DNA of 38,820 nt from an uncultured Oscillospiraceae bacterium (GTDB lineage: Bacteria; Bacillota; Clostridia; Oscillospirales; Oscillospiraceae): the NCBI GenBank assembly GCA_944386975.1, contig CALXDC010000027.1:1-38820 (forward strand). Reading direction: 5' to 3'. Shown one piece after another: positions 1 to 6,736 of this stretch; the first letter of the stretch is position 1, and the number at the start of each line of letters is the position of its first letter. Made by a program: the position numbers and the translations under genes. The notes beneath the pieces are model-generated. The model saw only the letters and a program-made list of their open reading frames with translations, made no database searches and had not been told where the DNA came from.

Positions 1-231
1 CCGCCCACGATGTACTTCCCCCTCATCGTCCACGAGGCCCTGATGATCGAGCCCACGGAGACGGAGAGCAAGGAGACCTTGGACGAGGCCTGCGATGTGT
101 TCCTGAAGCTGTGGGACCTGGCCCACACCAACCCCCAGGCCCTCCACGACGCCCCCGTCACCACCCCGGTGCGGCGGCTGGACGAGGTGGGCGCCGCGCG
201 AAATCCCGTTTTGAGGTACCAGCCTGAATGA
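1..231 (+). CDS. gcvPB: Glycine dehydrogenase (decarboxylating) subunit 2, C-terminal fragment
   Basis: The reading frame is open from base 1 and ends in TGA at 229-231, so only the last 76 residues are present. The fragment carries the family's C-terminal signature [19 protein letters not shown], followed by a stretch rich in acidic and hydrophobic residues that ends in LRYQP. GcvPB is the PLP-dependent P2 subunit of the two-subunit P-protein of the glycine cleavage system, which decarboxylates glycine and passes the aminomethyl group to lipoylated GcvH. The stop overlaps the start of the lipoate ligase gene (ATGA), indicating translational coupling. The lpdA gene downstream supplies the L-protein, so this is the 3' part of a glycine cleavage operon. 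The catalytic lysine region lies outside the window. Confidence 0.93.
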   Translation, partial: PPTMYFPLIVHEALMIEPTETESKETLDEACDVFLKLWDLAHTNPQALHDAPVTTPVRRLDEVGAARNPVLRYQPE

Positions 232-1202
232 AGCTCTTGACCTATCGCGCAGCGGATACCAACCCCTATGAGAACTTGGCAGTGGAGCAGGTCCTCCTGG
301 AGCATGTGCCCCAGGGGGCCTGCATCCTCTACCTGTGGCAGAACCGCCACACCGTGGTCATCGGCCGCAACCAGAACGCCTGGCAGGAGTGCCGCACCGC
401 CCGCCTGGAGGCGGACGGGGGCTTTCTGGCCCGGCGGCTCAGCGGCGGCGGGGCGGTGTTCCACGACCTCGGCAACCTGAATTTCACCTTTTTAGTAAAC
501 AAAGAGGACTATTCTGTCGAAAAACAACTGTCTGTAATCGTCGAGGCCTGCCGCACCCTGGGAATTCCGGCGGAGCGGTCCGGCCGCAACGACGTGCTGA
601 CCGGGGGGCGGAAGTTCTCCGGCAACGCCTTCTACGAGCATGAGGGCCGGTGCTACCACCACGGCACCCTGCTGGTGGATGTGGACATGGAGGCCATGGG
701 CCGGTATTTGAGTCCCTCCACCGCCAAGCTCCAGGCCAAGGGGGTGGCCTCGGTGCGCTCCCGGGTGGTGAATCTCCGGGAGTTGGTGCCGGGCCTCTCC
801 ATTGACGGTCTGGCCGACGCCATGACGGCGGCCTTCGGCAAGGTTTACGGCGGGGAAGTGAAACCCCTTGCCTCCCTGGACCGGGCGGAGGTGGAGGCCC
901 TGACGGCCCACTACGCCAGCTGGGAGTGGAAGTACGGCAGGAAGATCCCCTGTACCCTCACCTGCGCCCAGCGCTTTGCCTGGGGTGAGGTGTCCCTTCA
1001 GCTCCAGGTGGAGGAGGGAATTGTGCAGCAGGCCGCGGTGTATTCCGACGCTATGGACTGGACCCTGGCCCCTGCCCTGGAGCGTGCCCTCACCGGCCGC
1101 CGGTTCTCCCGGGAGGACCTCTCGGCTGGAGTTCAAACCCTCGTTCTGGAGGGGACCGTAAAGGAGGATCTCCTGACCCTCCTTGCCCAGCAGGATATCT
1201 GA
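228..1202 (+). CDS. lplA: Lipoate--protein ligase A
   Basis: This 324-residue protein matches LplA in length and motifs: [10 protein letters not shown] near residue 46, the signature [18 protein letters not shown] near residue 70, and [11 protein letters not shown], which holds the catalytic lysine of the family. LplA activates free lipoate with ATP and attaches it to a lysine of carrier proteins. In this operon, between gcvPB and lpdA, the likely acceptor is the glycine cleavage H protein. The C-terminal part (about residues 245-320) corresponds to the small accessory domain. The start ATG overlaps the gcvPB stop by four bases, so the two are co-translated. Codon use and GC match the neighbours. 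I consider the call secure; exact acceptor specificity is inference. Confidence 0.95.
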   Translation: MKLLTYRAADTNPYENLAVEQVLLEHVPQGACILYLWQNRHTVVIGRNQNAWQECRTARLEADGGFLARRLSGGGAVFHDLGNLNFTFLVNKEDYSVEKQLSVIVEACRTLGIPAERSGRNDVLTGGRKFSGNAFYEHEGRCYHHGTLLVDVDMEAMGRYLSPSTAKLQAKGVASVRSRVVNLRELVPGLSIDGLADAMTAAFGKVYGGEVKPLASLDRAEVEALTAHYASWEWKYGRKIPCTLTCAQRFAWGEVSLQLQVEEGIVQQAAVYSDAMDWTLAPALERALTGRRFSREDLSAGVQTLVLEGTVKEDLLTLLAQQDI

Positions 1203-1214
1203 AAAAATACCGGC

Positions 1215-1242
1215 GCCGGGCCTGCCTGCGGGCAGGCCCGGC
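1215..1242 (+). other. Perfect intercistronic hairpin between lplA and lpdA
   Basis: A perfect 12-bp inverted repeat (1215-1226 with 1231-1242, loop TGCG) fills most of the 62-base gap between lplA and lpdA. It is GC-rich and should be very stable in RNA. No T-run follows on the plus strand, so it is not a typical terminator of lplA; it could stabilise the upstream mRNA end, tune the lpdA:lplA ratio, or cause partial termination. The lpdA ribosome binding site (AGAGGAG, about 1249-1255) lies just after it. Confidence 0.7.
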
Positions 1243-1264
1243 CATCTAAGAGGAGAAGAAGACT

Positions 1265-2635
1265 ATGAGCGACTATCAACTGATCGTCATCGGCGCCGGT
1301 CCCGGCGGCTATGTGGCGGCTCTGAAGGCCGCCAAGCTGGGTCTCAAGACGGCGGTGGTGGAGAACCGGGACGTGGGCGGCACCTGCCTCAACCGGGGCT
1401 GCATTCCCACCAAAACCCTCCTCCACACCGCGGAGCTCTACCGGGAGACCCGGGAGGGAGAGAAGTTCGGCGTCACCGTCCAGGGGGCCGCCGTGGACTT
1501 CGCCGCCGCCCACCGCCGGAAGGCAGAGGTAACGGAGAAGCTGCGCAGCGGTATCGAGGGCCTCTTCAAGCAGAAAAAGGTGGACCTCATCCGGGGTACC
1601 GGCACCATTCTGGCCCCCGGCAAGGTGGCGGTGGGGGAGAATACCTACACCGCCGACCAGATTTTGATCGCCACCGGCTCCGTCCCCGCCCGGCCGCCCA
1701 TTCCGGGGCTGGAGCACGCCATCACCTCCGATGAGCTGCTGGAGCATCAGGACAGGGTGTTCTCCTCCCTGGTCATCATCGGCGGCGGCGTCATCGGCAT
1801 GGAGTTTGCCTCCATCTACAACGCCCTGGGCTGTGAGGTGACGGTGCTGGAGGCCATGGACCGCATTCTCCCCAACATGGATCGGGAGATCTGCCAGAAT
1901 CTCAGCATGATCCTCAAAAAGCGGGGCGTGAAGATCTTCCCCGGGGCCATGGTCACCTCTGTAGAGCGGGGGGAGGACGGTATGTGTACCGTCCGCTACA
2001 CCCTGAAGGACCAGCCCGGCGAGGCGGCGGGAGAGGCGGTGCTCTGCGCCATCGGCCGCCGTCCCAACACTCAGGGCCTCTTCGGCGAGGGATTCTCTGT
2101 GGACATGGAGCGAGGCCGTATTCTGGTGGACGAGACCTTCCAGACCAGCGTCCCCGGCGTCTACGCTGTGGGCGACGTGTCCTCCAAGGTCCAGCTGGCC
2201 CACGCCGCCTCCGCCCAGGGCACCGCCTGTGTGGAGCGTCTGGCGGGGGAGGAGCCTCTGGTGGATGTGTCCCAGGTGCCCGGCTGCATCTACACCAGCC
2301 CGGAGATCGCCTCCATCGGCATCACCGCCGACGAGGCCAAGGCTGCCGGACGGGCGGTGAAGGTGGGCAAGTTCGTCATGTTTGCCAACGGCAAGACCGT
2401 CATTGCCGACGGAGAGCGGGGCTTCATCAAGATCGTGGCCGACGCGGATACCGGGGTGATCCTGGGGGCCCAGCTCATGTGCGAGCGGGCCACGGACATG
2501 CTCTCCCAGCTCACCGCCGCCGTGGTCAACGGCCTCACCGCCGGCCAGCTTCTGAAGGTGATGCGTCCCCATCCCACCTTCGAGGAAGGGGTCGGGGAGG
2601 CCCTGGAGGACCTGCTGGAGAAGCTCAAAAAATAA
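1265..2635 (+). CDS. lpdA: Dihydrolipoyl dehydrogenase (E3 / L-protein)
   Basis: A flavoprotein disulfide reductase of 456 residues, normal for the family. Visible features in order: the FAD-binding motif GAGPGGYVAALKAAKLG at residues 8-24, the redox-active disulfide in GGTCLNRGCIPTKT near residue 40, the NAD-binding GGGVIGMEFASIY near residue 172, the second FAD motif in YAVGDV near residue 302, and a C-terminal HPTFEEG bearing the catalytic His-Glu pair. It reoxidises dihydrolipoamide with NAD+. Its position after gcvPB and lplA indicates service to the glycine cleavage system; sharing with other 2-oxoacid complexes cannot be excluded. Start ATG at 1265 is preceded by AGAGGAGAAGA. A strong terminator follows. 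Confidence 0.96.
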   Translation: MSDYQLIVIGAGPGGYVAALKAAKLGLKTAVVENRDVGGTCLNRGCIPTKTLLHTAELYRETREGEKFGVTVQGAAVDFAAAHRRKAEVTEKLRSGIEGLFKQKKVDLIRGTGTILAPGKVAVGENTYTADQILIATGSVPARPPIPGLEHAITSDELLEHQDRVFSSLVIIGGGVIGMEFASIYNALGCEVTVLEAMDRILPNMDREICQNLSMILKKRGVKIFPGAMVTSVERGEDGMCTVRYTLKDQPGEAAGEAVLCAIGRRPNTQGLFGEGFSVDMERGRILVDETFQTSVPGVYAVGDVSSKVQLAHAASAQGTACVERLAGEEPLVDVSQVPGCIYTSPEIASIGITADEAKAAGRAVKVGKFVMFANGKTVIADGERGFIKIVADADTGVILGAQLMCERATDMLSQLTAAVVNGLTAGQLLKVMRPHPTFEEGVGEALEDLLEKLKK

Positions 2636-2646
2636 AATATAGTAAA

Positions 2647-2678
2647 AAACCGCCTGCAAACGAGTTTGCAGGCGGTTT
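2647..2678. terminator. Bidirectional Rho-independent terminator, lpdA / GNAT
   Basis: A perfect 15-bp stem (2647-2661 with 2664-2678, two-base centre) whose own ends are A-rich and T-rich lies between the convergent lpdA and GNAT genes. Because the stem begins AAA and ends TTT, it can serve both strands. It ends the glycine cleavage operon. Confidence 0.85.
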
Positions 2679-2684
2679 CCCTGT

Positions 2685-3203
2685 TTATAGGGGGTATTCA
2701 AAGCAGCGCAGGTTCTCCCAGATGGCGTTTTCAAAGTGGAAGAGCGTGATGCCCACATCGTGAAAGCCAAGGCCGCTGTAGAGGGAGATGGCGGGAAGAT
2801 TCCCCTCATAGGTGTCCAGGCGAATGGCTTTGCAGCCGAGAGAGCGTCCATGCTCTATGGCGAAGGCCACGAAGGCCTTGGCGTAGCCATGGCCGGAGCA
2901 GGAGGGAGGAATGCACAAGGTGTGGATGACCAGCACCTCATCTCCCTCGGCGGGAATGGACCAGGAGAGATTGGCGTACTCCGGGGGTTGGATGTGGTTG
3001 AGGTTGGCCACCCCCACCACCTGACCCTCCTCCTCCATCACGAAGAAGGTGCCGGCATCCAAAGCCCGGCGAGCGTCCTCCCGGGTGGGGTAAACCCCTT
3101 TGATCCAGTTGGTGTAATTGACAGTGGCGGCCTGGTGGTCCAGAATTTCGTGATAGATCTCCTCCGCCCGGTCGAGATCCGCTGCTGTGCCCTTTCGAAT
3201 CAT
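2685..3203 (-). CDS. GNAT family N-acetyltransferase
   Basis: A 172-residue single-domain GNAT protein. The central strand VLVIHTLCIPPSCSGHGYAK (about residues 89-108) contains the acetyl-CoA pyrophosphate-binding loop, here SGHGYA, a variant of Q/RxxGxG/A. The C-terminal YEGNLPAISLYSGLGFHDVG matches GNAT motif B (N-x-x-A-x-x-L-Y-x-x-x-G-F). It presumably acetylates an amine of a small molecule or protein; substrate is not predictable. ATG at 3203 is preceded by CAGGAGG. It has its own promoter at 3241-3269 and is monocistronic, convergent with lpdA. Confidence 0.85.
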   Translation of the reverse strand: MIRKGTAADLDRAEEIYHEILDHQAATVNYTNWIKGVYPTREDARRALDAGTFFVMEEEGQVVGVANLNHIQPPEYANLSWSIPAEGDEVLVIHTLCIPPSCSGHGYAKAFVAFAIEHGRSLGCKAIRLDTYEGNLPAISLYSGLGFHDVGITLFHFENAIWENLRCFEYPL

Positions 3204-3240
3204 GGTGTGTCCTCCTGTTACCTGCCGGTTTCTGTGCTCT

Positions 3241-3269
3241 ATTATACAGGGTTACAGAGGACGCGTCAA
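3241..3269 (-). promoter_or_regulatory. Sigma-A-type promoter for the GNAT gene
   Basis: Read on the minus strand: -35 TTGACG (3269-3264), 17-base spacer, -10 TATAAT (3246-3241), about 38 bases ahead of the ATG. A near-consensus vegetative promoter. Confidence 0.8.
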
Positions 3270-3685
3270 AAAATTTTATGAAGTTTCTACAATATAACCG
3301 AGAAGTAACCATTGCAGTGTATAATGGGAATCACATCGAGGGAGGAGAAGAGGGCTTTCCATCCCAATGTGGAGGAAGGCGGCATAGAAGGGACTTATAT
3401 CATCCAAGAAATTTCACGCAGAGGACACCTGGCAGGGGGCGATGACTTGGACGGGGGAGCACACCAGGAGACCTTCCCAAAAGCGGTGGAGTTGCTCCAT
3501 CTGATTAACAGTACCCTGGTGGAAGAAGCCGAGGGAGGTGAAAATCAAGCAAGAGTGCAAAAGAGAGGCGGTATACGCCGCGTTTAAGGGGAATCCCTTC
3601 CATCTTCTTCCTGAAAGGAAGAAAAAGCGAGTTGGAAACCGCATAGGAAACAGGTGTCCAGCTCATTTTGCACAAAACAGCGCGG
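3270..3685. other. Long leader / intergenic stretch before the riboswitch
   Basis: About 416 bases without a convincing gene. A TATAAT hexamer at 3320-3325 could be the -10 of the rightward transcript, but no good -35 sits 17 bases upstream, so the promoter of the surface-protein gene is not settled. A short hairpin (3605-3611 with 3617-3623, loop TGAAA) precedes the riboswitch. Short open frames here on both strands (up to 91 codons) have no recognisable protein features and no good ribosome binding sites. If transcription starts at about 3332, the gene has an untranslated leader near 490 bases. Confidence 0.45.
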
Positions 3686-3785
3686 GGAATACATGAAAAA
3701 GGGCAAACCGCTGGAAACGGCGGGACGCAAAGCCAGGGAGCTACAGCGGCGCAGCCGCCAGGCCCGCCCGGCCGCCATCTATTCC
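3686..3785 (+). promoter_or_regulatory. Cyclic di-GMP-I (GEMM) riboswitch aptamer
   Basis: The stretch carries the conserved core of the c-di-GMP-I aptamer: AAAAGGGCAAACC at 3697-3709, a short stem capped by a GAAA tetraloop (CCGCTG-GAAA-CGGCGG, 3708-3723), then GGGACGCAAAGCC at 3721-3733. A second GC-rich helix (GCGGC-GCA-GCCGC, about 3746-3758) follows, then the CCCGGCCGCC segment equivalent to the usual GGGUUGCC-like 3' part. The closing helix P1 pairs 3686-3695 with 3776-3785, with nine pairs and one C-C mismatch. The downstream gene starts 33 bases further on and encodes a sortase-anchored surface protein, a known target class of this riboswitch family. Several c-di-GMP-turnover domains are encoded within 15 kb. 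Confidence 0.9.
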
Positions 3786-3800
3786 GATCTCAAATTGGAA
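3782..3800 (+). promoter_or_regulatory. Candidate expression-platform hairpin of the riboswitch
   Basis: TTCCGAT (3782-3788) can pair with ATTGGAA (3794-3800), including one G-U pair, around a CTCAA loop. Bases 3782-3785 also belong to the 3' strand of aptamer P1, so the two structures exclude each other. The hairpin ends three bases before the ribosome binding site AAGGAG (3804-3809). I infer that ligand binding, by holding P1, frees the ribosome binding region and favours translation; no T-run is present, so transcriptional control by termination here is unlikely. Confidence 0.5.
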
Positions 3801-3817
3801 GAAAAGGAGAACGGAAC

Positions 3818-6631
3818 ATGGCAAAGAACTTGAGAAGAGTGATGGCTGTTTTATTGGCAATGACATTGAGTTTCGGCATGTTAGGGACTGCTGTTTTGGC
3901 AGAGCCAGACAGTCACCCTCACAACGAGGTGGCCTGTACGGAATGTACAAATGGTCAGATTACCTGCTCTGCTTGCAGCGGTAGCGGAATGGTCGGCGAC
4001 GAGACCACAGAAAGTGACAGCACTTGTAGTACTTGCGGCGGAACAGGCAAAGTGAACTGCACCTCCTGTAACGGCACGGGTGAAGTAGACTGCACCGGTA
4101 CTTTTACAGCCGGCGGGACCACGCCCGCCACCTGCACGGAGCCGGGATCTACGGTGTATACCTGCACCAGCTGCAATGCAAGCTATGAAGAGATAATTCC
4201 TGCGACTGGTCATGTTGTGGATAACAGTGGTTGGACGATTACCAGGGAACCCACCTGTACCCTGGCTGGGGAAAAGGCTGGTATCTGTAGTATCTGTACA
4301 CAAACTGTGATAGAGGAAATCCCGTCCTTGGGACATATGTGGCAGACAGAAAGTGGGGTCAAGACTTGTACGGTTTGCGGGGTGAAGGAGGCAGCGCTGG
4401 AGAACGGTGTCAATATCATCCGTGCTGGCACTGAAGGTATGACCTATAACATTGGCGAGGACCAGGTGGTCATGGTGGCCAGCCCCGCTGATGTCAGTGA
4501 GCCTATCATTTTTACCGACTGTACCTTTAACCTAACTGGAACGACGGTCAAAATCAGCGGAAACCAGGACGGCATCAGCTACAACAATGGCGAGGTGATC
4601 ACCAAACTGTGGATTGGCGGAAACGTCCAGTTTGACAACTGCACCTTCGTGACGGACGCGACTGGCAGCAAGAGTTCCAGTGTCGGCTATGATGCCTGCA
4701 TCTACTTCTTCTCCGGGGACATTGTCCTCAACGGCTGCACCCTAAGCGCCAACGGCTACAACGGCCAGTTCCTGGGCCTCTACGGCAGTAGCGGCAGTGT
4801 CACCTTTGATAACTGCGACATCAGCACGGTCAACAACCGCAACGGCTGGAGCTACGCCATGTACGGCGGCAGCGTGCTTAAACTGGTGAACGGCTCCACC
4901 ATGACCGCCACCGGTATGAGCACCGACAGCGGCAACACCAACGCTTTTTACTCCGGCGACAACAAGACCAAATATGACGCCATCTTTGTGAAGAACTCCA
5001 CCATCGACTTCAGCGACAACAGCGCCGGCGGCTTTGCCATCAACAATGTAAACATCCATGTGGATAGTTCCACGATTACGGTAAGCAACAACAAGGGCAA
5101 TGCCTGCAATTCCGGCTACTGGATTGTGGACGGCTCCACCATCACCATGAACGGCAACCGGGGCGGCCACGCCCTGTCCTGCATCGGCTTTGAGATGACG
5201 GACTCCACCGTGGAAATTATGCATAACGGCTATGCAGGCGTCTATGTGCAGTCCAGGGATTCCTCCTTTACCAACTGCTCGGTGGATATCCGCTGCAACG
5301 GCGAGAAGCTGCTCAGCTATACCGCCGGCGACCTGTGGCTCAATACCTACACCCTGACGGTGGACGGCGGCACCTCCCAGGCTCTCAAGGGCTCTCCCTG
5401 GCTGGGCGGCGTGGGCCGGAAGGGCACCGTGACCACCGCCGAGGGCACCACCGTGGTGGCCTATGACCTGAACACTAACGCGGCGGACAATCTGAAGAGC
5501 AACACCGAGCCCACCCTCACCAGTGCGGCCCTGGCCCTGAACGGAGAGGACAACGGCCATACCCTGTTCCTCAATCCCTTCATGACCACCCCCTATGCCC
5601 GGGGCAACGCGGAAGGCAGCGCCAGCAACAACGACGCCGACCTGTTTGCCGATGACAAGATGACCGCACAGAGCGATATTATCGGTATTGAGAACGCCAA
5701 GATCGACAGACTTACCGATGCCCAGCTCTCCCATCACCGCTATGACTGGGCCAACGGTGTGGTGACTCAGGCAGCCGCAGGCGAGAACTACGGCATTATC
5801 CGCTACGCCTGCCTGGACTGCGGCGACTACATGACCAACACCGGCAGCCATCCCAACAGCTTTGACTGCGCGGGCACCTATGTGTACGCCCCTGCGGTAG
5901 CCCTGAGCTTTGATGCCAATACCACCGACACGGTGGAAAATATGCCGGAAACTCAGCAGGTGCTCTATAACACTGCCGGCATCCAGCCTCAGGACCCCAC
6001 CCGCAGCGGCTATACTTTTGATGGATGGTATACCGATGCCTCCTGTCAGACTGCCTATGATTTTACCACAGTTTTGACAGAAAATATAACGGTATATGCG
6101 AAATGGGAGGAGACTTCCTCCGGCGGAGGCGGCGGAATCATCTACACCTATTACGATGTCACCGTCAACTACTATGACGAGGAGGGCAACGCCATTGCTC
6201 CCAGCCACACGGAGAATATCCGCGAGGGGCTCCGCTATGACGTCACCGCCTACGACGCCATTGCCATCGAAGGCTACACCTACGTGGAGACCACCGGCGA
6301 CGCCCTCACAGGTACCGTGAACGGCAACAAGACCATCAATGTGTACTACACTGCCGAGACCGAGCTGGATGACGGCGATACGCCTCTGGATCCCGGTCCC
6401 GGAGAGGACCCCGACATCCCCGACGGCGATATCCCCCTGGACCCTGCTCCCGGCGGGGATGAGGGCGTGGACATCGTGGACCCCGACACCCCCATGGGCA
6501 ACCTGCCTCAGACCGGTACGGCGGAAGCTGTGACCCCCTATATGACGGCTGGGCTGATGGCTTTGGCCGCGGCAATGACCATGGCCGGCCTGTACTTCTC
6601 CCGTAAGCGGGGCAAGCACGAGGAACTGTAA
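3818..6631 (+). CDS. Sortase-anchored surface protein with beta-helix, InlB-type and MucBP-like repeats
   Basis: The start is ATG 3818 (AAGGAG eight bases upstream); upstream codons in frame belong to the riboswitch. The product has 937 residues. A signal peptide (MAKNLRRVMAVLLAMTLSF..., about 1-27) is followed by a DnaJ-like cysteine region with repeated CxxC and CxxCxGxG units (about 34-90). Next come two CxxC/GHxW-type modules (about 105-195), then an Asn/Thr/Ser-rich stretch with short repeating strands (about 200-620) that looks like a right-handed beta-helix. A Listeria-Bacteroides (InlB B-type) repeat ending GWYTD...YAKW (about 710-770) and a MucBP-like repeat (about 785-850) follow. 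A Pro/Asp-rich wall spacer leads to the sorting signal: NLPQTGT, a hydrophobic segment, then RKRGKHEEL. A likely adhesin anchored by a sortase, probably the one at 15222-16004, and switched by c-di-GMP. Confidence 0.88.
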   Translation: MAKNLRRVMAVLLAMTLSFGMLGTAVLAEPDSHPHNEVACTECTNGQITCSACSGSGMVGDETTESDSTCSTCGGTGKVNCTSCNGTGEVDCTGTFTAGGTTPATCTEPGSTVYTCTSCNASYEEIIPATGHVVDNSGWTITREPTCTLAGEKAGICSICTQTVIEEIPSLGHMWQTESGVKTCTVCGVKEAALENGVNIIRAGTEGMTYNIGEDQVVMVASPADVSEPIIFTDCTFNLTGTTVKISGNQDGISYNNGEVITKLWIGGNVQFDNCTFVTDATGSKSSSVGYDACIYFFSGDIVLNGCTLSANGYNGQFLGLYGSSGSVTFDNCDISTVNNRNGWSYAMYGGSVLKLVNGSTMTATGMSTDSGNTNAFYSGDNKTKYDAIFVKNSTIDFSDNSAGGFAINNVNIHVDSSTITVSNNKGNACNSGYWIVDGSTITMNGNRGGHALSCIGFEMTDSTVEIMHNGYAGVYVQSRDSSFTNCSVDIRCNGEKLLSYTAGDLWLNTYTLTVDGGTSQALKGSPWLGGVGRKGTVTTAEGTTVVAYDLNTNAADNLKSNTEPTLTSAALALNGEDNGHTLFLNPFMTTPYARGNAEGSASNNDADLFADDKMTAQSDIIGIENAKIDRLTDAQLSHHRYDWANGVVTQAAAGENYGIIRYACLDCGDYMTNTGSHPNSFDCAGTYVYAPAVALSFDANTTDTVENMPETQQVLYNTAGIQPQDPTRSGYTFDGWYTDASCQTAYDFTTVLTENITVYAKWEETSSGGGGGIIYTYYDVTVNYYDEEGNAIAPSHTENIREGLRYDVTAYDAIAIEGYTYVETTGDALTGTVNGNKTINVYYTAETELDDGDTPLDPGPGEDPDIPDGDIPLDPAPGGDEGVDIVDPDTPMGNLPQTGTAEAVTPYMTAGLMALAAAMTMAGLYFSRKRGKHEEL

Positions 6632-6671
6632 ACACATCAGCATGACAAACGGCGCTGCGGCGTCGGAAAAA

Positions 6672-6709
6672 GAGAGGTCCCCCGCCGGTTTTCCGGCGGG
6701 GGACCTCTC
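6672..6709. terminator. Strong convergent terminator
   Basis: A perfect 17-bp GC-rich stem (6672-6688 with 6693-6709, TTTT loop) separates the convergent surface-protein and GGDEF/EAL genes. On the minus strand it is followed by a run of five Ts (plus-strand A 6667-6671). On the plus strand the tail is weaker (CTGTTTC). It most clearly ends the minus-strand gene but probably works for both. Confidence 0.85.
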
Positions 6710-6736
6710 CTGTTTCGTGGAAGATTATCTTGCAAT

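Noticed and set aside
3312-3587. 91-codon open frame on the plus strand
   Set aside because: No ribosome site, no recognisable family, low-complexity composition; probably untranslated leader.
3414-3644. 76-codon open frame on the minus strand
   Set aside because: No start context or known motif. A decayed gene remnant cannot be excluded but nothing supports it.
3668-3817. In-frame N-terminal extension of the surface protein by 50 codons
   Set aside because: The stretch is the c-di-GMP riboswitch and leader. A good ribosome site and a signal peptide place the start at 3818.
4742-6643. 633-codon open frame antisense to the surface protein
   Set aside because: Shadow frame with Gly/Val/His-rich composition; the plus strand shows signal peptide, repeats and sorting signal.
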